Notes under the pieces: model-generated
The model's input: only the letters and a program-made list of their open reading frames with translations
The model's database searches: none
Told to the model about the DNA's origin: nothing
Shown: positions 10,476 through 21,526 of the stretch, one piece after another
Layout of the letters: each line of letters begins with the position of its first letter
Numbering within the stretch: position 1 is the first letter of the stretch
Source: Micrasema longulum
Taxonomy: Eukaryota; Arthropoda; Insecta; Trichoptera; Brachycentridae
DNA: 64,000 nucleotides
Assembly: GCA_022494885.1 (NCBI GenBank)
Contig: JAGVSM010001697.1
Location: forward strand, 62,001-126,000
Direction of reading: 5' to 3'
Program-made: the position numbers and the translations under genes

Positions 10476-11254
10476 GTAATCATAATGACTCCGTAGGAAG
10501 TGAAATCCAGTCATTTGTTTACAAACATTTGGACAGACTCAAAATGTTGAAATATCATAAATTGTATTGAAGGGTTTTCTTTGTTTCTAATGTGTAAATA
10601 CTTTATTTAAGCAATTTAGCACCAAATTCACGTTGGGTTCAGCGATTGTGTTGTAAGTGATTTTACACGAACTCTTATCAACAAATCTTCTCGTTCTTCC
10701 CAAAATTGAAAATAATTTGATCTTTGCAATATTTTTCGTCATTACTTTTATTTGTACTTATAAGGTTTAGAAATTTTGACAATTATTTTTATGCACTTTA
10801 ATGATAATAAGATATAAGTTAATATTAGGATATTCATGTATTATAATGTTTGTTCTATTTTAAGACTAAATAAAATAAAATAATAAAAACGAGTAGCGCA
10901 GGACCTAGATGCTTTTGCTGTAGTGATCGCCAACATCGGGGGACCTAAAAGTAGAGTAAAAAAGACTAACTGTCTGTGCCAGTTCACTGTGAATTCAAAG
11001 CCATATGTCCCGCCTTCCTACGCTGCTTCACGTTTACCGAGTACAAGTTAGGTTCCGGAACTTAAGTTGGATAGAACACACAACTGGTGTTTAGTGCTGC
11101 ATCTAGTGTATACATATATATAAATGGTACACGGAGGTTTTCGAAAAAAAAATAGGAAAAACAAATGGCTGACAATGAGAAACATATTGTGATAGCACTG
11201 TGTATTCAGGCGAATGAAGAATACAGTTATCTGTATGAAATAAAATCAGAACCC

Positions 11255-11420
11255 TATAGCGAGCGTTTTTGACTCAATGGCTAGTCTTAGGTAAAAATCC
11301 TTAAGATGGAAAGGGTGGAGATAAACCGCATTTAAGTATCATGGGTTACATTTTTGCCAATAATATTTTAGGTTCTGGGTTCGATTCCTTGCTGGGTGGA
11401 CGTGAAATATTGATTTGTAA
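11255..11420 (+). repeat. SINE-C fragment
   Basis: Carries GTTTTTGACTCAATGGCTA, the B-box-like GGGTTCGATTCC and TGGGTGGACGTGAAATAT, the same order as in other plus copies. The tail is missing. Confidence 0.5.
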
Positions 11421-11469
11421 TGTTGATCAAACTGAAATATTTTAGCAATTTTTTTATAAATGATAAATG

Positions 11470-11735
11470 ATTACATTTCACCCCCTGGGAGTCATTTAGA
11501 TTAACAAATAACATTAATTAATCTCACCCACATCAATAAAGGTCACAGCTCTTTTACTTCACTAAAATCAACAGGTGAAAGAATTGAAAAAATATGAATG
11601 TGGAAAATGGTGAATTACATAGTGTGTAAAGTGGCCACACCAGCTAGTGACAGGTCGTAAGCCTTTTAAATGCATAGACTTTCATATTTCTTTCTTTAAA
11701 ATGTTCTCCATGTCTGTTGTTATTCTGAATGGAAT
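11470..11735 (-). repeat. Modular repeat copy
   Basis: Modules C' and B' on minus: TCACCCACATCAATAAAGG, AGTGTGTAAAGTGGCCAC, AGTGACAGGTCGTAAGCC, then AAATGTTCTCCATGTCTGTT. Truncated at both ends. Confidence 0.7.
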
Positions 11736-11984
11736 ATTTAACCTACCTTTAATGTACCAAACAAAAATTATGCGTATACGCTGCAATTGTAGGAGAGTAC
11801 CAAAGCAGTGCCCTTTGAACCACTGGGTCCTGATAGGAAAATGCTGAAGATGGAATCATGAATTATTTTTATAGTAAGTAATTGTAAGAAAAAACATAAG
11901 AAGAGTAAATTATGAAGTACATATAGCTATTTTTTTGGTTTGCCTGAGTTCCAACTCAGCACAAATATAACAATGGTCATATTT

Positions 11985-12250
11985 GTTTATTTATTTACAT
12001 ATAGTTTAAAACACTTTATTTGAAACATAAGACCCAACTCCATGGGACTTAAGTCCTGTGTTAAGATAGGACGAGCAATTAGTTGACACAGACACAGACA
12101 CATGAGTATACCACAAATATTGGATCAGAAACTTAAAAAATAATTCAAAAAAACATATACATGGCACATTAAAATGGTAAACAGTAAACTCAAATATTCG
12201 GAAACATTGGAGTTGTAACATTGTTAATTTACTTTCTATTATTATTTCAG
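11985..12250 (-). repeat. LINE 3'-end copy (same family as 28180-28390)
   Basis: Shares with 28200-28395 the blocks CAACTCCATGGGACTTAAG, GATAGGACGAGCAATTAG, TTGACACAGACACATGAG and the AAACTCAAATATTCGGAAA block. At 28385 the same sequence directly follows a LINE C-terminal frame, so this is that LINE's 3' UTR without the coding part. Confidence 0.6.
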
Positions 12251-12584
12251 TTTTACAAATGTAATAAACCAATCCATAAAATACACATGAGCTGAGAAGT
12301 ATGTCCTTCCTAATCCCAACAGTTTAGGTCAATTAAAAGAAATATAATTGAAGAAAAATCCATTTTTGAAATATAAATTTTGTATATTTTAAGCAATGAG
12401 AAAAATAATGCAACTCCCATATAAAAAAATATGTAAAAAAAAACATAAATTAGATGTATGTTTTTAATAAAAACAATGTCCAATTAACCGTTGATTTATT
12501 TTAAAGTATTTGTTTGCACGATTGCTGTTCATTTATATTCACAAGTTAATGAGAGTTTCAAAGGTTTTTGGGCTCTAGTTAAAC

Positions 12585-12690
12585 CAGTGTTTGTCAACAA
12601 TCGGGGGTAGGTACCCCCACCATTATCTGTTGGGGGATTGATCTTTGCCTCCACTGCGATATACTGTCAAGCAGCACAATGGACCGACCA
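12585..12690 (+). mobile_element. hAT terminal fragment
   Basis: Starts CAGTGTTTGTCAACAATC followed by GGGGGTAGGTACCCCC, which resembles hAT ends of the type CAGTGGTTCTCAACC plus a G/C-run. No matching right end or 8-bp duplication found, so it is probably a solo end. Confidence 0.45.
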
Positions 12691-12699
12691 CTTGATATA

Positions 12700-13095
12700 T
12701 TATCTAATGGAGATGTAATTAGAGGAAATTGTCGGCTGGGTCAATACATGCACCAATAAACTAAGATAATTGCTCCTACTGACGACTGATTAATTTGATT
12801 TCACAATGAGACATACATAACATATTACATATACCACTTAAGATTGAGATAATACCACTAAAATTACATCATTTGTTTGATTACACTCGATTTGACTTGG
12901 CTGTAATTTGGAAAAATAATGAAATTACAATCGACAACTAAAGAAAAACCTATCATTAATATTTACCTTACTTTGTTACAAGCTGCATCTAGGATATAGC
13001 GATTATTTCGGTGCCCTAAACAATTAAAAATAAATGGATTGACAGATCAGGATACATTATGCATGGAGTTGAGATGTATTCTACCGAAATAAGCA
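12700..13095. other. AT-rich stretch without features
   Basis: No ORF, repeat or RNA gene that I can support. Confidence 0.5.
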
Positions 13096-13101
13096 TTGAA
13101 T

Positions 13102-13285
13102 CGGGTTGTGGTTCTGTCGCTAGTGGACCCACGGATCAAAGGTCCGTGGATCGAACCACACCCTATCCCAACTTGATTCCTATATTTTAATAATGAGTTT
13201 TTAACAACTTGTTCTCAACTCAAAATAAAGTATCTGGATAAATCATAAGAACGCATAAATTCATTTTCTTAAAAAAAAAAAAACA
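13102..13285 (+). repeat. SINE-B copy with poly(A)
   Basis: The only plus-strand copy: head TCGGGTTGTGGTTCTGTCG, a B-box-like GGATCGAACCACACC, body AACTTGATTCC and AACAACTTGTTCTCAACTC, 3' block ATCATAAGAACGCA, then a run of about 13 A. It fixes the orientation of the family. Confidence 0.75.
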
Positions 13286-13599
13286 AACGCAGTTTTTAAC
13301 AGATAAAAAAAGTAAATCATAAGTAAAAATACAGTATGTCGATTGTTTCTAAAGCATAAAACTAGTGAGTTTCATATTTATACTGAGTTTTTGCTTATGG
13401 ACCTCTAAATATTGTGTTATTACTTTAAAACATTATATCGTTTTTAGAACTTTATTTTTTTACCGCTCATCGCTATACGAGGTATTAAACGATTCGAAAT
13501 GTCTCATAGAACATTATTATGCACATATTTAGGTAAATTTGTGATTTTTTTTATAAAAAAACTGCCTTATTGCTTGCTAAATATAAACAGTACCTCTGA

Positions 13600-13930
13600 A
13601 TTTACGTATTTATCTATTAAGATAAATATTACGTATAACGAGTTCCGATAAAAATGTATGAAATAGATTAAGAAAACGTAATTGTATTTTTAAAATCAAT
13701 ATCGATATTGTGGACATACACAACTTTAAAAAAAAAATATTAACAAAATATGTCCCTACAAAAACGCGACATGCCTTATTAATTATGTTCTATTTTTATT
13801 TAAGCGGTCCCAAACAAAGTTTACGTAAATTTACGTGAATCGTGACGTATTAGGAGCGTGGTCAATGCAATGGACCGTTTTTGTGTAAATTAAAAATTAT
13901 AAATTAAAAAAATATATATATGCCAATAAC
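13600..13930 (+). repeat. Rep-G copy 1
   Basis: Shares with 47960-48420 and 49510-49850 the 3' block GAATCGTGACGTATTAGG, AGCGTGGTCAATGCAATG and CCGTTTTTG. With the 49510 copy it also shares ATCAATATCGATATTGTGG and AACGCGACA upstream. Class unknown. Confidence 0.55.
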
Positions 13931-14107
13931 AAGTAGTAAAAATTATTATTTTTTTTACTTAACAGTATTTTATACATCCTTATTAATTTAAAAATGTAAA
14001 AAATAAATGGTATTTCCATATTATTGTTTTATATTATTATCGCTGTAAGTTGTTTCAATAGAAGTTACTTTTAAATTTGTTTGATTACTTTCTTTTTTCT
14101 TTTTTTA

Positions 14108-14288
14108 AAAAAAGAAATATTTGCGTTCTTATGATTTACCCAAATATTTAATTTTGAGGGCCATTTTCAACGAGTTGTAAATAACTCACTATTAGAAAAT
14201 GGAATCAAGTTGGGGTAAAGTGGGATTCGAACCACAGACCTTTGGTCCGTGAGTCCGAGACACTAGCCACAGGACCACAACCCAATCA
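14108..14288 (-). repeat. SINE-B copy
   Basis: Well preserved: on minus GGGTTGTGGTCCTGTGGC, TAGTGTCTCGGACTCACGG, GGTTCGAATCCCAC (good B box) and the GAGTTATTTACAACTCG block, ending in ATAAGAACGCAAATATTTC and A-rich sequence. Confidence 0.75.
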
Positions 14289-14769
14289 AATACATTATAT
14301 TGTTTATGCAAGACATGGGGTGCCAAAGAGATTTACAATAATTTATGTGTAGTATGAAGGGCGAAGTTTACCACAATAACAATCTCAATCAGAAGTTCCC
14401 CTGTTTACCATTATGCTCAACCAATCAACGTCCATACTGTGTCAAACTTCTATCCACCACAAATTACATACTACTCGTACTTAGCGATTCCGTACCAACT
14501 TCACGACATCCAGTACTGAGTAAAAATAACTTTAAAATGTTTTTTGTTGAAATTGTATTGCCATAAAAGAGTATTTAGTTACGTAAAGTAGGAAATCACA
14601 GGTTGATAAAGGTTGTTGAAAATAAGTTAAAGTCTAAAAAATTTAGACCTTATATTGTACTAGGTGTTAAAATACATTCATATACATAAGTTGTGTCCGT
14701 TGTACTTTCAAATTAAAAAATGAGCATCAAAAGTAAAACATAATGCTAGCGATAAGCTGTACATATTTA

Positions 14770-14945
14770 TTTAAATACACTTACCAACATTACTATGTCT
14801 ACCGGTTTCGAGACGTAACTGTATTTTCGTCAGGATACTGAATCGAATTCGAATTTGCAAATCGAATTCCACTATACTCCTTCACCATAGTTATGACATG
14901 CATTTTAATAAGCACACGCACTAATTATGACAAACATGCACCGAT
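14770..14945 (-). mobile_element. Penelope-like terminal fragment with hammerhead-like motif
   Basis: Contains the minus-strand motif at 14795-14838 and its tail (TTGGTAAGTGTATTTAAAT). Upstream sequence has ATGGTGAAGGAGTATAGTG, a diverged form of the block seen before the motif at 2280-2320. Confidence 0.55.
14795..14838 (-). ncRNA. Hammerhead ribozyme-like motif, both catalytic boxes intact
   Basis: On minus: GTATC, exact CTGACGA, a 17-base stem II region ending ACGTCTC, exact GAAAC, loop CG, GT plus A as cleavage triplet, then GACAT. Stem I has one mismatch and one wobble. Stem II is eroded (about 3 of 6 pairs). The catalytic boxes and stem III are as required. Confidence 0.6.
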
Positions 14946-15395
14946 TAGATTATGAAAATATTTTTTGTTGTTTAAAATAATAGTTTAAAAAAAAGGGGAG
15001 ACGATGGAAGGAGGAGCTTGAGTTTAATAGGTTTAGGGTAGAACATCATATAACGGGCTATATTGAAAGGTTGTTATATTATTTGTATGTAAGATTTTAA
15101 CATCTGTATTTTAATTAAAGTCGTGGTTGGAATTTATTGAGTGATTTGTGAATTCGGAAAAATTGTTATTTTGAAGATTTCTCATATGTTCTATAACAAG
15201 AATATCAACATTTCTTGACGTTCTTCCAACGTAAACAGAGGGACAAAAATTGCATTTTAATTGGTAAACAACTGAATTATTTAATAAACATCATTTATCA
15301 TCATTATTCAGCAATAATTTACGAATGATGTTATTTGTATAAAAAGCAGGTTTGATATTATTTGGTAAAAATTTGGATACATTTGTGATACGAAA

Positions 15396-15500
15396 TAATA
15401 TAGAAGACCGGTACACTTACAAAAGTCGGTTAGTTGTTTTATACAAATATTTAATAACATTTAGTAAAATGCTTGACCACAAAGTTACTGCTTTTATTAG
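15396..15500 (+). mobile_element. Penelope-like tail fragment
   Basis: Begins GAAGACCGGTACACTTAC and continues AAAAGTCGGTTAGTTG, ATACAAATATTTAATAAC and AAATGCTTGACCACAAAG, the family tail. The 5' half of the ribozyme-like core is absent. Confidence 0.5.
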
Positions 15501-15559
15501 TTATTTCGGTCCAACAATTGAATTTGAATTAAAATCACGACTTCAGGTCCAGCCTCTAG

Positions 15560-16780
15560 ATTAAATGTGAGATTAATCGTGTCTGTATAAGAGAGTAAAT
15601 CATCCCGCGGATTCCCAACAGGGCCGCATCCGGTATTTCATATACCTACCGTTTACCTGATGTTCGGAGATAAAACAGCTTTTGCATAACAATGATGACG
15701 TGTAGCTAAGCAAGTTTGCTTCCTCCTCAATGGGCGTAACAGAATGGCAAGTGGATGTGGCATGTGGTTTTGATGGTTATAAATGCTCCCGTTTCAGCCA
15801 GAACCGACATTAGACTGGCGTTTATAGGACGAACTGACAACAACCCAGAGCCTGTATGATATTTCAAATTAACTTGGGGCTTTCGTAAAACGATAACCAT
15901 TAGAAATTTATACATACTTCGAAAATTGACGTTTTGTGTTATTGTTTTACCAGCGAAGCATCTTACTCTATTCTTACGTATTTATGTATTTGTACTGGAT
16001 AATACCAGAATATTTACATTCAAATATTTGAATTATAAAAATGGCGGTGAATAATTGATCAATAAAAATAATAAAAGTAATTTTTTTGAGGATGTTAATA
16101 TGATGAACACATATAAACTTAATGGAATCTATAAATATATATTCAGATTCATTATTATTTCGTTGGCAAATTACAAACATTTATAGAAGTATTACGAATT
16201 ATAATCATAAATATAAATATTGGATTCGCAGAAATTTCAAAATAATATTTTTATTTATTTTTAAAATGAAATTCAGCGGTTGTATTAATATGGTAATAAT
16301 AATGCAAATTTTTTCGCTCTCCATCGCTGTGGACAAAATAAAAAAGTGAGAAGTATAAGAGGTAATAATTATTATTACACTGAACGTCGCGTTGGTTGTA
16401 GACACATGCAATAAAATGGGTAAGAACTCAAAATGGTCAACAGGTCTTTTGAACTTTTCAATTTAAGTTTTCAATTTTTAGATTTGATTTTTTATTCGAC
16501 TATCCGTGTTTTCAGTTTATGCTTACGAGGATTAAATAACTGGGATAGCAATTCACCCGGTACAAGCCGATAAAGGTTGCAGTGAAAGAAATTACACAAA
16601 AAAATACCTTTGGCATTATTCATTTGGAAAAGAAACGCTGGACCAGCCTCTGATTGTAAAAATAATACTATTGATACATTTATCCCTAGAACATAAATTC
16701 TGCTTTATTTTTCACATATTATTTAATTTTTTTATGGATCCTCTTCCCGTTTCGATTCGATATCTGATTCACAATCCTTA
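15560..16780. other. Non-repetitive stretch, no gene supported
   Basis: Bases about 15600-15910 are less AT-rich and not repeated elsewhere in the window; no convincing frame or splice pair. The rest is AT-rich with short frames only. Confidence 0.35.
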
Positions 16781-16789
16781 TTATATAAT

Positions 16790-17200
16790 TAACAAATTAC
16801 AACAGGGATGGAGAATACTTTAAATAAGGGAAAATGGAAGTCTAGGCATTTACAGAGCTTATGAACTGTCATTGGCTGGTTTAAGTAGCCACTTTATACA
16901 CTGTGTAACATTCACCATTTTTGCCATGTTTGAACATCCATATTTCTTCAATTCTTCCATTTGTTGATTTTAGTGAAGTTAAAGAGCTGAAACCTTTATT
17001 GTTGTGAAGAGATTTATCTGACTGAATTATTTCACATACTAGGCAACGCCTGAAAACAATTTTTAAATTTTTAAACTTCTTCTTGGACCAGTTGGTTTCA
17101 ATACAAAATTTGAGTTTGTCCAAATGTTCGTAGACAAAAGACTGGATTTTACCCCCTCGGGAGTCATTAAGATGATTACAACATGGATGGAGAATACCTT
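16790..17200 (+). repeat. Modular repeat, full B-C-A copy
   Basis: B (ATTACAACAGGGATGGAG...GTCATTGGCTGG...ACACTGTGTAACATTCACC), then C (AAGAGCTGAAACCTTTAT...CATACTAGGCAACGCCTG), then A (AGTTTGTCCAAATG...TAGACAAAAGACTGG), then the start of a new B (ATTACAACATGGATGG). The return to B after A shows a tandem order with a period of about 380-430 bp. Confidence 0.8.
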
Positions 17201-17754
17201 ATGATAAATTTTGTACATAGAACGAAAATATTCTTATTAATAAATGCATATGTGCATTGTGCTTGCTTTATCTGCCCCACTAAAAAACAGTTGCAATTCA
17301 AAAATAAATATGTACCCACATTAACATACATAAAAAATTGAGAATAAATTTTGACCAATTTTTAAAGTCGTTAATTGGTTAGCTGGAAGATATTTTTTCA
17401 AGTTGTAACCCCGCCAAAATGCATTTGTTTTTTAACTTAAAGTTTCAATAAAAACAAGGAAACAAAAACATTTCATTCTATGTGAGTCATTATTTCAAAA
17501 TTCACACCATGTATTAAAAGTGGTTATTCAAATTTGAAAGTTATCGAAAGTTCACATAAACAACCAACGTCTTTTGTAAGATGACGTGAATGGAAATTGA
17601 TCGGACAAGTAATGCCTGTTGGCTCATCTTAACTTTTTTTTACCTGAATTAATTTCTTTATTTACAAACAATATTTTGTGTTCTGCAATAATATTTTCAT
17701 TTTTCTTATTTTTATATATTGATGCCAGAAAAATGAAATATTGCTATTTAAAAA

Positions 17755-18030
17755 ACAATTAAAATTAAAATTTTACGTTCACCCTGCCAAAAATCTAACC
17801 CAGGATTTCCAGTATGGTAGCGAACGCGCCAACCGCTATACAACTAGGAGGATTTATCGCCGCTCCATTTCCTTAGTCAAGGTTTTTATAAATGAGCGGT
17901 TATCAAAAACACTCGTCCTGGGTTTTGGTTCTATTTTACACACAGAACTGTACTCTTCATCCGCCTGGACAAAAAAAAAATTAAGGATACCTGCCAGAAC
18001 CTATAATAATACTCGCCGCTTGGTAATTTC
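17755..18030 (-). repeat. SINE-C copy
   Basis: On minus it carries the 5' part (AGAACCAAAACCCAGGACG), TTGTATAGCGGTTGGCGCG and a GGTTAGATTTTTGGCAGG block. An ORF of 105 codons on plus across it is a by-product. Confidence 0.6.
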
Positions 18031-18139
18031 GGTAGGTAGGAGAGTAAATAAATCATGAATGGTGTGTGTATTTAAATAAACCCGGTCAAAGGGATTAAAC
18101 TAAGGTAAAGTAAAATAAATTAGCAACAATATTTTTAGT

Positions 18140-18260
18140 TTGTTCAAATTTCTGTAGACAAGAACTGTATTCAACTCCCTAGGGAGCTGTTTTTATTAAC
18201 ATATTACAACAGAGATGAAGAACATTTAAGAGATTGTAATATAAAAGTCTGTGGAGCTCC
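18140..18260 (+). repeat. Modular repeat fragment (A-B)
   Basis: Module A with the palindrome AACTCCCTAGGGAGCTG, then the beginning of B (AACATATTACAACAGAG, ATGAAGAACATTTAAGAG). Confidence 0.7.
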
Positions 18261-18534
18261 AATGCAAATAATGCAATTACCTCACTTGTTATAGGATTAT
18301 TTCAACCCTAATGTTCGAACTTCTATGATGTCCTTTGGTCAACTAGGCACTTGTCGTTTTCTTGATTATTGATGCATACGATAACACGACACCGTAGATG
18401 GAATAACTTATCAATAAATTTTTAGCAATCACGCCGAAAATACCGAGATCACATGCACATTCGATGATCGTCCAGGTGTTAGGAAAATAGTGCATATTTT
18501 TGTGAGTTTATTTGTTATTTTGAGAATTGCTCTA

Positions 18535-19165
18535 AGATATGCCAACAATACAAGATATGCCGATGACACTGTCATCTTAGCTGATAACATTGCTGACCTC
18601 CAAGAACTCTTTTTAAATATAAATGATGCAGGAAAAAAATTAGCTTAAGCACAAACATCAAAAAGACGAAGTGGATCGCATTTGGTAGAGCAGACTACTC
18701 TAGCATTACTTTACAGCAAATGAACTGTTACATATGGTGGACCAATTTTAATATCCGGGAAGTATTATTACAAACTCTGTAAACCCAGATGTGGAGGTAA
18801 AATGCAAGATCAAAATGGTCCGTAGCACATTTAAGAAATGAGGACAATATTCTTCAATGATAAATTGAATATAAAACTGGTGGAGAATGGTAAAACGTTT
18901 TGTTTAGTCTGTTCAGTTTTATGGCTCAGAAACATGGATTTTGAAAGCTTCGGAGGCTTTCAAGATGTGGCTTTACAAAATAATGCTTCGTGTACCGTGG
19001 ACAGATTGGGTCCGCAATGTAGAAGTTCTGAGAATAGCTAATTACAACAGACAACTTTTAAAATAAATTAATGTCCGTTAGATCTCTTATCTGGGCTGTT
19101 TCCTGCGTAAGAAGTATAAAAGCCTCCAATTTACACTTATGTGTAAGATTGAGGGACAACGTCAA
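18535..19165 (+). pseudogene. RTE-like LINE reverse transcriptase relic
   Basis: The plus strand reads RYADDTVILADN with the catalytic YADD box at about 18558-18569, then a stop and frameshifts, then MRTIFFNDKLNIKLV (the block preceding the thumb) and, in other frames, LYGSETWILKASEAF-like and WTDWVRNVEVLRIAN blocks. Near 19080-19165 SYLGCFLRKKYKSLQ and KIEGQRQ follow. This order (YADD, FRKM/LNLKLR, YGSETW, W.D...NEEVLRR, YLGH..R, G.IEG.R) is that of RTE-type LINE proteins common in insects. At least three frame changes and one stop make it dead; the endonuclease and palm N-terminal part are absent. Confidence 0.75.
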
Positions 19166-19424
19166 GACAATTAAGTATCTTAGCCACTACACTACAGATG
19201 CCGCATTTTAAAATCAAGGTCGGAGTGGTAGAGGTTTATGGTGTAGAATTCTTAAATCTTTGCCTTCCCTGTGGCAAAATGGCATAATAGTTTGTTAAAA
19301 TTAAAATGATGTTTGAAAGTTGATAAAAAACGGGGAGGTGTTACGAATGAAATTTTTCAAATTTTCTAAATGCTCTTTCATTAAAATCAACGTATTTCTT
19401 AAAGTCTTAAATGTATCAACAATT

Positions 19425-19740
19425 TTTCGAGTTTGTCCAAATTTTTTTGACAAGAACTGGATTCAACTCCCTAAGGAGCTGTTTATATTAAAATATTACA
19501 ACAGAGATGAAGAACATTTTAGAGAAGGTAAAATAGAAGTCTAGGCATCCACATGGCTTATGATCTGTCATTGGCTGGTTTAAGTGCTGGTAGATGTTCA
19601 AATATGGGTAGAATGGTGAATATTACACAGTGTGTAAAGTGGCCACTTAAACTAAACAATGACAGGTAATGAGCGCTGTAGATGCCTAGATTTCTATATT
19701 ACTTTCTCTAAAATGTTCTTCATCTCTGTTATAATATGTT
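19425..19740. repeat. Modular repeat, A-B plus inverted B'
   Basis: Module A (TTTGTCCAAATTTT...AACTCCCTAAGGAGCTG) leads into B (ATTACAACAGAGATGAAG...CTGTCATTGGCTGG). Module C is missing, and B' follows inverted (TGTGTAAAGTGGCCACTT...TTCTTCATCTCTGTTATAA). A foldback of about 110-bp arms. Confidence 0.8.
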
Positions 19741-19744
19741 AAGG

Positions 19745-20405
19745 CATAAATGTAATTCAAATGTGAGAATATTTGTGTCAGTTAAGTTTACTGGCAGAAT
19801 TTCATAATGTTATCATTCACTCTTGAGTCTGGCGTATTAATGCGATGTAGTATTTTCCTATTATTTTACTCCTGTAAGAATGGAATACTGTTCATTTCCA
19901 TAGACTCTGGTAGAGAAGAATATGTACAGTATAAAGGTACGGAAGGAAGACAAGAAAATGCCAGATGAAATGTGAGAAATGAATTTAACCATCTGTGTAC
20001 TTGCTGAAATTAGTACCCAGTCTGTTTATCCACTGAACATAATATAAATACTAGGTCTGTACAGAAGAGTGTCTGAAAAACAACTGTTTTGAAAGAAATT
20101 TATAAATCATGATCTAAAATTTATAATTAAAATTCAGCTCGAATTTCACAACAAATACTTATATTAATTACTTCAAATACGATATAAAAGTTAGGACAAT
20201 TCGAGTGATCGGCTTACTATTTTAGTTATAGCCCGGTTTCGTTACAACGCCAACGGGTGATTGAAACGCACAGTATTTGAGTGGCGCAGAAAAATGCGTT
20301 TGTATATCTTCCGTTAAAAAAAATTACCGTGCAATTTAGAAATCGTATTAGAAACAAGTTACTTTAAAATTATATTGTAAATAATACCCGCTTACTAAAT
20401 AATTT
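19745..20405. other. Stretch without recognised features
   Basis: No coding region or repeat recognised; the piece near 20225-20340 is slightly GC-richer but unidentified. Confidence 0.4.
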
Positions 20406-20409
20406 ATTT

Positions 20410-20540
20410 AAAAAAATAAAAATATTTGCGTTTTGCACAAATATTTCCATTTTGGGTGCCATTTTAACGAGTTGTAAATAACCTCGGACCTCTGATCCGT
20501 AGTTCCGTGACACTAGACACAGGACGACAACCCGGTTCAA
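20410..20540 (-). repeat. SINE-B copy with internal deletion
   Basis: Head CCGGGTTGTCGTCCTGTG and the GTGTCACGGAACTACGG region are joined directly to GTTATTTACAACTCG. The B box and about 45 bases of body are lost. Confidence 0.65.
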
Positions 20541-20639
20541 ATAATCTCAATCTTTACAAAGTATATCAGATTTGACTGAAAATATATCACAAATGTTTAG
20601 ATAGTCAAGTACTCTGAAGTATTTCTATTGATTTATGTT

Positions 20640-20815
20640 CAAAGTTTTAACTTTGTTTTCAAAATGTTTACTTGATGTTAGTAAATAAAGGTTTTTAACT
20701 ACTTACCGACTTTTAATCGCTACCGGTTTCGAAACGTACCAGTCTTTTCGTCAGGACACTCACTACACCAACAAGCAAATACTAAAATCCACTTTCACCT
20801 TAACCGTCAGTTTAC
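20640..20815 (-). mobile_element. Penelope-like terminal fragment with hammerhead-like motif
   Basis: On minus: the upstream block TATTTGCTTGTTGGTGTAG, the motif at 20716-20759, then the tail AAAAGTCGGTAAGTAG and TTTATTTACTAACATC. It stops in unrelated AT-rich sequence. Confidence 0.6.
20716..20759 (-). ncRNA. Hammerhead ribozyme-like motif, both catalytic boxes intact
   Basis: On minus: GTGTC, exact CTGACGA, AAAGAC, loop, CGTTTC, exact GAAAC, loop CG, GTA, then GCGAT. Core boxes, stem III and triplet fit the hammerhead. Stem I is broken (GCGAT against GTGTC pairs poorly) and stem II keeps about four pairs. Confidence 0.6.
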
Positions 20816-21375
20816 CAATATTAGTTATATTTATTGAATAATTTATTTATTTATTTACGGTTCCATGAACTTTTTACATAATAACAATAAAACCAGTGAA
20901 AAAAAAATACAACAAAAAATAACATAATATTAAAAAAAGAACAAATACATCGAGAAAAGTATACAATAGTAAACAGTATTTATATATAAAAAAGAAATAT
21001 TACATCTGTAACAAATATAAATTTTTACCTTTATAAATGAAAGGTAAATAAAAAAAAAACAGTTTTTAAAAATGAGGAAGAGAAGAAGAAAAAAAAGAAA
21101 GAGCTTTTAAAGGAAAGTTAAAAAATTTATTTCATGGGTTTTTGTTTTTACTGTATTTTTTATTTTTTACTGGTGAGACTGTAAGAAATTGCTAGCGGAA
21201 ATAAATCCGCCTTTTATGTGTATATTATGATTAAGAAAGATTTCTTATTATAATATTGTTAAGCGTCCTGAAGGTGCATGAAAATGGCGCTTTAAGATTC
21301 AGACAAATATTATTGTTATGAAATCTTATTAAAATACAAAAATTGAATATTTACTGAACTGATCGAAAGTTAATA

Positions 21376-21526
21376 TGGCGGCCTCTGTGATGTAGTGGTC
21401 AAGTCACTTGACTCACGCACGGAAGGTTCCAGGTTCAATTCCCGGTGAGAACAAAAAAATTAAATGGGATTTTTATCAAACCTGGGTTTTCTGTGCTGTA
21501 ATTCACCGCCATAATTGGACTTCCGG
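21376..21526 (+). repeat. SINE-A copy, split by a DNA transposon
   Basis: Head GGCGGCCTCTGTGATGTAG, TGGTCAAGTCACTTGACTC and the B box GGTTCAATTCCCGG are followed by the body up to AATTGGACTTCCGG. The SINE resumes at 22841 with GCCAGTTTTAGTGTAAAA, matching the family end GGCCTGTTGTGGTGCAAAA. The split proves the insertion of the element at 21527-22831. Confidence 0.85.

Noticed and set aside
17741..18058. 105-codon plus-strand frame
   Set aside because: It is the antisense of a SINE-C copy.
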